A stretch of 64,000 nt of DNA, from assembly GCA_016927815.1 (NCBI GenBank), contig JAFGLY010000106.1, forward strand, positions 1 through 64,000. The letters are read 5' to 3'. The notes beneath the pieces were generated by a model that saw nothing but the letters and a program-made list of their open reading frames with translations, made no database searches and was not told where the DNA came from. This stretch comes from Deltaproteobacteria bacterium. GTDB taxonomy: Bacteria; Myxococcota_A; UBA796; JAFGLY01. The position numbers and the translations under genes were made by a program. This document shows, piece after piece, positions 57,022 to 64,000 of the stretch. Position 1 is the first letter of the stretch. Each line of letters begins with the position of its first letter.

Positions 57022-57489
57022 ATGCGCCCGATCGCCCTCGTGGTCCTCGCTCTCGCCGCGACCGCCTGTGGATCCGACGAAGACCCCTGCATCTCCGGGA
57101 CCTGGTGGGAGGATGGCAACCAGGGGTCGGACCTCATGAACCCCGGCCGGGACTGCATCCTGTGCCACGATCGGAGCGGTGGGCCCTCCTTCGACATCGC
57201 GGGCACGGTCTACGAGGATCCCCGCGAGCCGGACGACTGCTTCGGCGTGGACGGCGCGAAGATCCGGATCATCGACGCCGACGCCAGCGTGTGGGAGTTG
57301 GAGTCGAACGCCGCCGGCAACTTCTTCCACGAGGCGGAGGGTTCCACCATCGATCTCCCCATCCTGGCCACCGTGGTCACGGCCACCGGGGAACGGCCGA
57401 TGGTCACCGCCCAGGACAGCGGGTCCTGCAACAGCTGCCATACCGTGAGGGGCCTCCGGGGTGCCCAGGGCCGCGTCACCGTCCCCTGA
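57022..57489 (+). CDS. Small lipoprotein with two CxxCH motifs
   Basis: Lipobox LAATACGS; CILCHD and CNSCHT; carboxypeptidase-regulatory-like middle (AGTVYEDP). Confidence 0.7.
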   Translation: MRPIALVVLALAATACGSDEDPCISGTWWEDGNQGSDLMNPGRDCILCHDRSGGPSFDIAGTVYEDPREPDDCFGVDGAKIRIIDADASVWELESNAAGNFFHEAEGSTIDLPILATVVTATGERPMVTAQDSGSCNSCHTVRGLRGAQGRVTVP

Positions 57490-57570
57490 TCCGGCCAGGG
57501 TCGCCGTGGGCCCGACGGTCTCGTTCCGGCCGCGATACGGCCTCTGTCTCCCCCGTTTCCTGGAGACGAC

Positions 57571-58383
57571 ATGCGCGTGGTGATCCTCGGCATGGGGCGG
57601 CTGGGTCGCACCCTGGCCCGGCTGTTGCCACGAGCAGGGCACGAGGTCCTCACCTGGCAGCGCGGGCAGGCCGTCCCTCTGGGAGAGATCGCCTGGATCA
57701 CCGTCTCGGACGACGCGATCGCCCAGGTGGCCCGTCTCGTCCCCCCAGGATCGATCGTCCTCCATTCCAGCGGTGCCCTCGGCGTGGAGGTGCTGCGCCC
57801 CTACCGCCCGGCCGGGAACCTCCACCCGATGGCCACCTTTCCCGGGCCGGAGGTGGCGATTCCGGATCTCGAGGGCGTACCGGCGGCGGTCGCGGGCGAC
57901 GCCGAGGCCGTGGAGGCGGCGACCGTCCTGGCCCAAGCCCTCGGCCTGCGCCCGGTCCGGGTGCCCGGCGATCGGCCCCTGTACCACGCGGCCTCGGTGA
58001 TCGCGGGCAACTTCGCCGCCGTACTGCTGGCCGAGGCCGCAGACCTCCTCGTGGCCGCCGGCGTGGAGGCCGGCGAGGCCGCCGGCCTGCTCCTGCCTCT
58101 GGCCCACGCCTCCCTGGATCACGCCGCCCTTCCGGGCCACGGGGCTGCGATCACCGGGCCCTTCGCCCGCGGAGACGCGACCACGGTCGCTGCACACCGC
58201 CGGGCCCTCGCCTCCGCCGCACCCCGTGTGCTCCCTGCCTACGACGCCCTGGGTCGCCTTGCCCTGGACCGGGCGTCCGGCCTTGTTCGAGAGCGCCGGG
58301 AGGCCGTCCAGCGGGCCCTCACCGAAGAGACCTCGGGAACGGTCCTGCCCGGGTCGTCGAGAAGCCGCGCGAAGGGCCCCTGA
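57571..58383 (+). CDS. Rossmann-fold/DUF2520 domain protein
   Basis: VVILGMGRLGRTLA, VSDDAIAQVA, VLHSSGALG, NLHPMATFPGP, ASVIAGNFAAVLL. Confidence 0.85.
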   Translation: MRVVILGMGRLGRTLARLLPRAGHEVLTWQRGQAVPLGEIAWITVSDDAIAQVARLVPPGSIVLHSSGALGVEVLRPYRPAGNLHPMATFPGPEVAIPDLEGVPAAVAGDAEAVEAATVLAQALGLRPVRVPGDRPLYHAASVIAGNFAAVLLAEAADLLVAAGVEAGEAAGLLLPLAHASLDHAALPGHGAAITGPFARGDATTVAAHRRALASAAPRVLPAYDALGRLALDRASGLVRERREAVQRALTEETSGTVLPGSSRSRAKGP

Positions 58384-58413
58384 ACGGGCCATTGCCGGTC
58401 CCAGGCGCGGGGC

Positions 58414-58419
58414 TATACT
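58414..58419 (+). promoter_or_regulatory. -10-like box upstream of the small CDS at 58450
   Basis: TATACT (5/6) with TTGCCG at 58392-58397, 16-nt spacer. Confidence 0.45.
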
Positions 58420-58449
58420 GGGATCGGAGACACGGACCGGAAGGCAGCC

Positions 58450-58626
58450 ATGCTCGACGCCTTCATCATCGAAAGGATCCGAAGGGAGCGCGAGGAACGC
58501 CGGGATGGGCGACTTCCGATCCACGTCGAGGTGCCCGCCATGCCCGAGCAGGAGCCGCTCCCCACCGAACAGCCCGAGCCCGCGGATCGGGGCGTGGTCA
58601 TCGTCGAGGACCGCATCCCCTCCTGA
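58450..58626 (+). CDS. Small (58 aa) protein absent from the supplied ORF track
   Basis: ATG 58450 to TGA 58626: MLDAFIIERIRREREERRDGRLPIHVEVPAMPEQEPLPTEQPEPADRGVVIVEDRIPS; promoter-like boxes upstream. Confidence 0.65.
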   Translation: MLDAFIIERIRREREERRDGRLPIHVEVPAMPEQEPLPTEQPEPADRGVVIVEDRIPS

Positions 58627-58629
58627 ACG

Positions 58630-58646
58630 GCCGGCCGACGGCCGGC
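58630..58646. terminator. Perfect inverted repeat after the small CDS, before rpmB
   Basis: gccggccg-a-cggccggc, followed by tt only. Confidence 0.3.
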
Positions 58647-58720
58647 TTGCCCGCCGGCCCGAAGCGTGCTAGGCGTCGCGGTCGCCCCCCGGGGATCGCC
58701 GCCCGAGCAGGAGGTTCTCC

Positions 58721-58957
58721 ATGGCCCGCGTCTGCACGTTCACCGGCAAGCGCCCGAACACCGGCAACAAGGTCTCCCACTCGAACATCAAGACCAAGAT
58801 GCGGCAGTTTCCCAACCTGCACGTCCGTCGCCTCTGGAGCGAGTCTCAGGGCCGATGGGTGCAGATCAAGCTGTCCACCGAGGCCTTGCGCACGATCCGC
58901 AAGAAGGGGCTGGATACGTACGCGAAGGAATGCGGGGTCGACCTCTCCCGGTACTAG
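58721..58957 (+). CDS. rpmB: 50S ribosomal protein L28
   Basis: MARVCTFTGKRPNTGNKVSHSNIKTKMRQFPNLHVRRLW...VQIKLSTEALRTIRKKGLD. Confidence 0.96.
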   Translation: MARVCTFTGKRPNTGNKVSHSNIKTKMRQFPNLHVRRLWSESQGRWVQIKLSTEALRTIRKKGLDTYAKECGVDLSRY

Positions 58958-59042
58958 TTCCGCCCCCAGCACGCGACGCGCGGTCCGGGAGCCGCTATCC
59001 TGACCCGGTCGGACCCCCGAGGGGATCCCGACCGAGGGAACC

Positions 59043-59537
59043 ATGATCCGCGACCGCTTGAAGTCGGGGTGGCAGCACCTGCAGGGGCGACTGCGAAGGC
59101 CCCTGGAAACCTGGACCCCGCCGCCCACGCCGAGCGAGGCCCCGCTCACGACCCAGCCCCTGGGGCACATCCCCCCGGTGCAGCCGGGCTCGGGCGACAC
59201 TCCGGGGCCCGAACACAGGGAGGACATCGGCCGGCCCTGGGCCGTGGCCCAGCTCATCTCGGGCGCCGCTCCCTTCTTCCTCGACATCCGCCCGACCACG
59301 GACCACACGGCTGGCCACATCCCCGGCGCGGTCTCCGCTCCGGGCGGCGATGTGCTCCACCTGAGGGACCTCCTCCCCGAACCCGAAGCCCAGGTGGTGG
59401 TGTACGACGCGGACGGCGGCGAGCTGTCCATCGCCGTTGCCGCGGAGCTCCGAGCAGCTGGATGGACGGGCGCGAGGCGCCTCGTGGGCGGATTCGCCGA
59501 GTGGCGCGACCAGGGCGAACCGGTGGAGCACGAGTGA
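59043..59537 (+). CDS. Rhodanese-like domain protein
   Basis: FFLDIRPTTDHTAGHIPGAVSAPGG...VVVYDADGGELS; no canonical active-site Cys at the usual loop position. Confidence 0.75.
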   Translation: MIRDRLKSGWQHLQGRLRRPLETWTPPPTPSEAPLTTQPLGHIPPVQPGSGDTPGPEHREDIGRPWAVAQLISGAAPFFLDIRPTTDHTAGHIPGAVSAPGGDVLHLRDLLPEPEAQVVVYDADGGELSIAVAAELRAAGWTGARRLVGGFAEWRDQGEPVEHE

Positions 59538-62131
59538 GGGCGGGCGTTGCGGCTCTGGTCCTGGCCCTGCTCCCAGGGCTCGCAGGGGCCGAGGGACCGG
59601 GGCCGCCGGAGCCGGCCGAGGTGCGCCTGACCTTCCGGCCGGACCGGCCCCTGCCGGCCGGCGAGGATCCGGTCGAAGTGGCGCGCCACCGCCTGCTGGC
59701 GGGCAACGCGGCCGGTGCCGCCTCGGTCCTGGAGGACTGGATGGAGGGCCGTACGCCCGACCTGAAGGCTTGGGGCGGGCGGCGCCGGATGAACGACGCC
59801 CGCTTCCTCCTCGGCTGGATCCAGTGGCGCCTCGGCCACCCCAACCTGGCGAGTGCCTGGTTCACGAGGGTGCGCTTGTCCGGAGGCCCGCTGGCGGCCG
59901 AGGCGGCCTTCTGGGAGGCACGTGCGGACCACGCCCGGGGCCGCCATGGCGTGGCAGCCCGGGAGTGCGCCAGCCTGCGCGCCACCTTCCCCGAGAGCCC
60001 CCGAGTGGACGACTGTCTCTTCCTGGAAGGCCGCGCCTGGGCGGCGGCCGGAGCCGTAGGATCTGCAAAAGAAGCCTTCGAGGCTTATCTCATCGAAGAC
60101 CCGGACGGCCCGGATGCCGAGTCGGCTCGTCTGCACGTCGCTTTGGGGGTGGCCAAGGCCAACCCCCGGGCCGGGATCCCGCTTCTCCAATCGTTCGCCC
60201 TCGACTACGGCCGACCCACCACGCGTGCGCGCGCGCTCCGAGCGCTCGCGGACCTCCGCGCAGCGGGGTACGCCGCCGACGTCCCGGACGATCTCGACGC
60301 GCGCATGCGGCACGCGATGTCGGCGAGGCGGGCCAAGCAGTACGAAGAGGCGTGGGAGCTGTTCACCCGACTGCGCGAGGTGGAGGATCCCAGGATCCAG
60401 GCCTGGGTGGACTCCCAGGCCGAGGGATTCGTGCTCCGCACGCGGCGATGGAAGGAGCTTGCCGGAGCCCTGGCCGAAGACCAGGCGGCGAACCCCAACC
60501 CCGCAACCCTCTGGGACCTCCACCGGGCGCTGGCTCGGGCAGGTGCCTGGAGGGAGGCCGCCGAGGTCGGGGAGCAGGGTCTGGTCGCGTGGCCCGACCA
60601 CTCGCGCTGGTCGCACGCCCGCGAGGCGGTCGGTCGGGCCTGGCTCCTGGCCGGGGACGGTGCCCGTGCCCTGCCCCACCTGGACGCCGTGGGACGCACC
60701 GGCGGCTCCGTGGGTCGCGATGCCCGGTTTCTCGCAGCACTCGCGGCCCTCCACAGCAAGACCGACGACGCTCGCGCCCGCCTCGACCGCGTTCTCGCCG
60801 AGGAGGGGGATCGCGTTCCCCGTGCCCGCTACTGGAGGGGTCGCCTGTTGCTCGAGGAGGGTCGAGCCGACGCGGCTCGTGCGGACCTGGAGGCGGTGCG
60901 GGACTCGGATCCGGGCGGGTGGTACGGTCTGCTCGCCCGCATGCGCCTGGAGGCCCTCGGCGCCGCCGGTCGCGAGGTTGCGGGTCCGACCTGGATGGAA
61001 CGCGACGGCCGATGGCCCTGGCCGGCGCATCGATCGCCCCCGGATCCGAAACCGGTGCCCGTGGGCCATGCAGCCCTGGCCCGGGTACCCCGTCTGCCCC
61101 GAACGCCGATCCCGGTGGCCTCCGACGGGCGGATTCCCGCCTGGACGGCGCTGGCGTGGCACGCCCCCGCCCCTCCCTACCCGGTGCCCGCCCCCCTCGA
61201 GTCGTCCGTTTCCTCGCCCGTGCCCTCCGAGGTCGCACCCGAGAGCGTCCGGGCCGGACGCTGGCACGACCCGGTGGCCGCCCGGGTGCTGCTCACCCGG
61301 TTCGTGGCCGAAAACGAAGATCTGTGGCCGGACCTCCCCGCCGCGCTGGCGTTCGTGCAGGCCGGACTCCCCGACTTCGCGGGCGAGATCATGGTCCCGA
61401 TCTGGCGGGAGCTCATCGATCCGGAGCCATCGGGCGACCCGGCACGGGCCACTCGGATCCGCGCCATCCAGCTCGACGCGAGATCCTCCCGCGAGTTGTG
61501 GGCCTGCACCCACGCCTGGGGACCCCTGTCGGCCGTTTCCCAGGGGCTCGACCGCCTGGCCGCCGACGAGCAGGAGCGCCGGGACGCGCTGGCCCTGGGC
61601 TTCCCCGTGGCGTGGCCCGACGTGGTGTGGCCCGCCGCACGGGGGGCCGACGTGGACCCGCTCTGGCTGTTGGCCCTGATGCGGGCGGAGAGCTACTTCC
61701 ACACCCACGCGGTGTCGCCCACGGGCGCCGTGGGGCTCCTGCAGGTCATGCCCTCGACCGGAGCGCTCATCGCCCACGATCTCGGTATCGACGACTTCGC
61801 GCCGCGCGACCTCTTCGAGCCCGTGCTGGCCGCTCGTTTCGGTGCCTGGTACCTGTCCCGCCTCCGGGATCGGTTCGGTGGTTCGCTCGTCCTGGCTACG
61901 GCTGCCTACAACGCTGGACCCGAGGCCGTCTCGGGTTGGTGGGGCGGCGGAGCCTCGGGTCTGGAGGCGGATGCGTTCGTCGAACTCATCCCGGTCGATG
62001 AGACCCGCACCTACGTGGCCAGGGTGCTGGGGGGGTATGCGCGCTACGTGGAAGCCCACGCCCCGCCGGGCGCGCGCGTAGCGCTCGCCCTGCAGGCCGG
62101 CCGCGAGGACCCCGCGGGCATCTCCTACTGA
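59534..62131 (+). CDS. Soluble lytic murein transglycosylase-like protein with TPR-like superhelical region
   Basis: LLALMRAESYFHTHAVSPTGAVGLLQVMPSTG...LVLATAAYNAGPEAVSGWW; GTGA overlap with rhodanese gene. Confidence 0.9.
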   Translation: MRAGVAALVLALLPGLAGAEGPGPPEPAEVRLTFRPDRPLPAGEDPVEVARHRLLAGNAAGAASVLEDWMEGRTPDLKAWGGRRRMNDARFLLGWIQWRLGHPNLASAWFTRVRLSGGPLAAEAAFWEARADHARGRHGVAARECASLRATFPESPRVDDCLFLEGRAWAAAGAVGSAKEAFEAYLIEDPDGPDAESARLHVALGVAKANPRAGIPLLQSFALDYGRPTTRARALRALADLRAAGYAADVPDDLDARMRHAMSARRAKQYEEAWELFTRLREVEDPRIQAWVDSQAEGFVLRTRRWKELAGALAEDQAANPNPATLWDLHRALARAGAWREAAEVGEQGLVAWPDHSRWSHAREAVGRAWLLAGDGARALPHLDAVGRTGGSVGRDARFLAALAALHSKTDDARARLDRVLAEEGDRVPRARYWRGRLLLEEGRADAARADLEAVRDSDPGGWYGLLARMRLEALGAAGREVAGPTWMERDGRWPWPAHRSPPDPKPVPVGHAALARVPRLPRTPIPVASDGRIPAWTALAWHAPAPPYPVPAPLESSVSSPVPSEVAPESVRAGRWHDPVAARVLLTRFVAENEDLWPDLPAALAFVQAGLPDFAGEIMVPIWRELIDPEPSGDPARATRIRAIQLDARSSRELWACTHAWGPLSAVSQGLDRLAADEQERRDALALGFPVAWPDVVWPAARGADVDPLWLLALMRAESYFHTHAVSPTGAVGLLQVMPSTGALIAHDLGIDDFAPRDLFEPVLAARFGAWYLSRLRDRFGGSLVLATAAYNAGPEAVSGWWGGGASGLEADAFVELIPVDETRTYVARVLGGYARYVEAHAPPGARVALALQAGREDPAGISY

Positions 62132-62136
62132 AGGGC

Positions 62137-63399
62137 GTGGAGCGGGCCGACGGGATAGGACGTCTGCGCCCTTGTTTCCGTGGACCTTCCCACGTGGCGC
62201 TCCGTCTCGTCCTCGTCGCCGCCCTCTCGCTCCTGCTGGGAGCCGGCGCGGGGTGGGCCGCCCGGAGCCGCAGGGCGAACCCGGAGCCGGCGCCCGAAGC
62301 CCCGTCTCTGGAGCCGGTTCCGGAGCCCTCCCCACCTCCACCCTCCGAACCCGCCCCCGAGGATGCCCTCCACAACGACCTCTTCCCGGACGGCCTTCCT
62401 TTGGCTCTCGAGGCGTTGCCTGCCGGCCTTGCCAACCTCACGGCCCAGCAGTGCGCGGCCTGCCACTGGGACGTCCATGCCGGCTGGGAGACCTCCGCCC
62501 ACGCCACCGGGTGGTCCGGCGACGTCTTTCGCCAGGCCGTACGCGACGCCTCCAGTCCCGCCACCTGCCTCGAATGTCACCTGCCGCTCGCCGCCCAGCA
62601 GCCCACCCTCGCTGAGCGGTACGTGGACGGGGACATGGCGGCACCCATCCACCGGCCCAACGAGGCCTGGAATCCGAGCCTCATGGAGGAGGGCGTCACC
62701 TGTGCGGCGTGCCACGTCCGCAATGGCCGGGTGATCGGGATCCGGGCCGCACCCGACGCACCCCATCCGGTCGAGCCGTCGGCCGCCCTCTCCCACTCCG
62801 CGGCCTGCGCCACGTGCCACCAGCGCGTGTTCCCCGGTTCGGCGGCCCCCTGGTACGACACCTACGGCGAGTGGTACCGATCTCCCTACCGAGAGGCGGG
62901 CGTCCGCTGCCAGGACTGCCACATGCCCCCCCGGTCGGGCGTTCCCAGCCCAGCACGCCCCGCGGCCTTCGCCGGGCACGCCTTCGAAGCGCACCCGGGG
63001 AGGGCGGTGAGCGTGCTCGTGACGCTTCCGGCCGCGGAGGTCGATCGAGGGCAGCCCTTCGAGTTCCGCATCCGTGTCCAGAACACGGGTGCCGGCCACG
63101 CGTTCCCCACGGGCCACCCCGGCCGCGTCGTGCGGCTCGAGGCCGGTCTGGTCTCTGCAGACGGAAAGGCCCTGCACGCGCCGCTCGTCCACGTCTTCGC
63201 CCGTACCGTGGACGAGGCTCCGCCGTTCGCGGTGACGGCCGACACGCGGCTCCCGCCTCACGGGGAGGTGGACCTCTCGCTGGCCACCACGGTGCCGGTG
63301 AAGGAGAAGCCCGGACCCGCGACGCTGCGCGTCACGCTCTCGGAGACGGGCGCGGCGGATCCGCTGATCGTGCGGTCCATCCCGGTCACGGTACGTTAG
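62137..63399 (+). CDS. Multiheme (five CxxCH) c-type cytochrome
   Basis: CAACHW, CLECHL, CAACHV, CATCHQ, CQDCHM; N-terminal hydrophobic anchor; start may be GTG 62194. Confidence 0.88.
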   Translation: MERADGIGRLRPCFRGPSHVALRLVLVAALSLLLGAGAGWAARSRRANPEPAPEAPSLEPVPEPSPPPPSEPAPEDALHNDLFPDGLPLALEALPAGLANLTAQQCAACHWDVHAGWETSAHATGWSGDVFRQAVRDASSPATCLECHLPLAAQQPTLAERYVDGDMAAPIHRPNEAWNPSLMEEGVTCAACHVRNGRVIGIRAAPDAPHPVEPSAALSHSAACATCHQRVFPGSAAPWYDTYGEWYRSPYREAGVRCQDCHMPPRSGVPSPARPAAFAGHAFEAHPGRAVSVLVTLPAAEVDRGQPFEFRIRVQNTGAGHAFPTGHPGRVVRLEAGLVSADGKALHAPLVHVFARTVDEAPPFAVTADTRLPPHGEVDLSLATTVPVKEKPGPATLRVTLSETGAADPLIVRSIPVTVR

Positions 63400-63426
63400 A
63401 TGGCAGGGTCGCTATAGAGGTCCCCG

Positions 63427-64000
63427 ATGAACCACCACGCGCTCACCGACGTCGGATGCAGGCGCGACCAGAACGAGGACTCCTACTTCTGCGATCCCAG
63501 CCATGGCCTCTTCCTCGTCGCCGACGGCGTGGGGGGCCGAGCGGCCGGGGAGGTGGCCTCCCAGATCGCCACCGACACGTTCGCCGAGGCGGGTCCCCAC
63601 TTGCACGCGACGCTGGGGACCTTCCTGGACAACCCCTCGCTCGCGCGCCGAAACGAGGTGCTGGAGTCTCTCGACGCGGTCTTCCAGCTCGCCAGCCGAA
63701 GGGTCTACGAGGCTGCCGAGCGTCGCGACCTGCGCGGCATGACGACCACGCTGGCCGTGGTGCTCGTGGGGGGCGGTTGGGCGTTCGTGGCCCACGTGGG
63801 CGACTCCCGCGTGTGGTTGCTGCGGGACGGGTCCCTGTCCCAGCTCACCGAGGACCACACCATGGTCAACGAGCTGGTCCGCAACGCCCAGCTCACCCGC
63901 GAGGAGGCCGCCCACACCACCTACCGCAACGTCATCACGCGGGCCGTGGGCCTCCACCCCACGGTCCAGCCGGACACGCTGGCCGTCGAGCTGTGGCCCG
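63427..64000 (+). CDS. PP2C-family protein serine/threonine phosphatase (3' truncated by window edge)
   Basis: DVGCRRDQNEDSYF, LFLVADGVGGRAAGE, GMTTTLAVV, AHVGDSRVWLLRDG, LTEDHT. Confidence 0.93.
   Translation, partial: MNHHALTDVGCRRDQNEDSYFCDPSHGLFLVADGVGGRAAGEVASQIATDTFAEAGPHLHATLGTFLDNPSLARRNEVLESLDAVFQLASRRVYEAAERRDLRGMTTTLAVVLVGGGWAFVAHVGDSRVWLLRDGSLSQLTEDHTMVNELVRNAQLTREEAAHTTYRNVITRAVGLHPTVQPDTLAVELWP

Noticed and set aside
58598-62341. 1247-aa minus-strand ORF
   Set aside because: Antisense to rpmB, rhodanese and SLT genes, all with strong family signatures.

Overview
High-GC (roughly 70%) bacterial chromosomal window. It is densely coded and rich in lipoproteins; the style suggests Myxococcota, but that is an inference with no taxonomic search behind it. 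I support about 57 CDS. The housekeeping set includes rnc, tsaE, queE, era, der, mutL, miaA, nfo (AP endonuclease) and rpmB. Envelope genes include TonB receptor/beta-propeller, FG-GAP/MopE, Ig-like/beta-barrel, VWA, GH31, transglutaminase and multiheme cytochrome proteins. An apparent 11-gene minus-strand operon (28.6->17.3 kb) wraps a complete oligopeptide-type ABC importer in six secreted or lipo-proteins. Signalling genes are a canonical Hanks kinase, a degenerate pseudokinase and a PP2C phosphatase. The most interesting region is 40.8-56.9 kb: six radical-SAM enzymes (three with apparent cobalamin-binding N-termini, at least two with SPASM-like C-termini), an N-acetyl-sugar-amidotransferase-like PP-loop enzyme, a TobZ/NodU-type carbamoyltransferase, a DegT aminotransferase and two GT2 glycosyltransferases. 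I see no PKS/NRPS or recognisable RiPP precursor there. It looks like an uncharacterised pathway for a heavily modified glycan, aminoglycoside-like or lipid-linked product. No tRNA, rRNA, CRISPR array or mobile element was recognised. Many long ORFs in the supplied track are antisense GC-rich artefacts.
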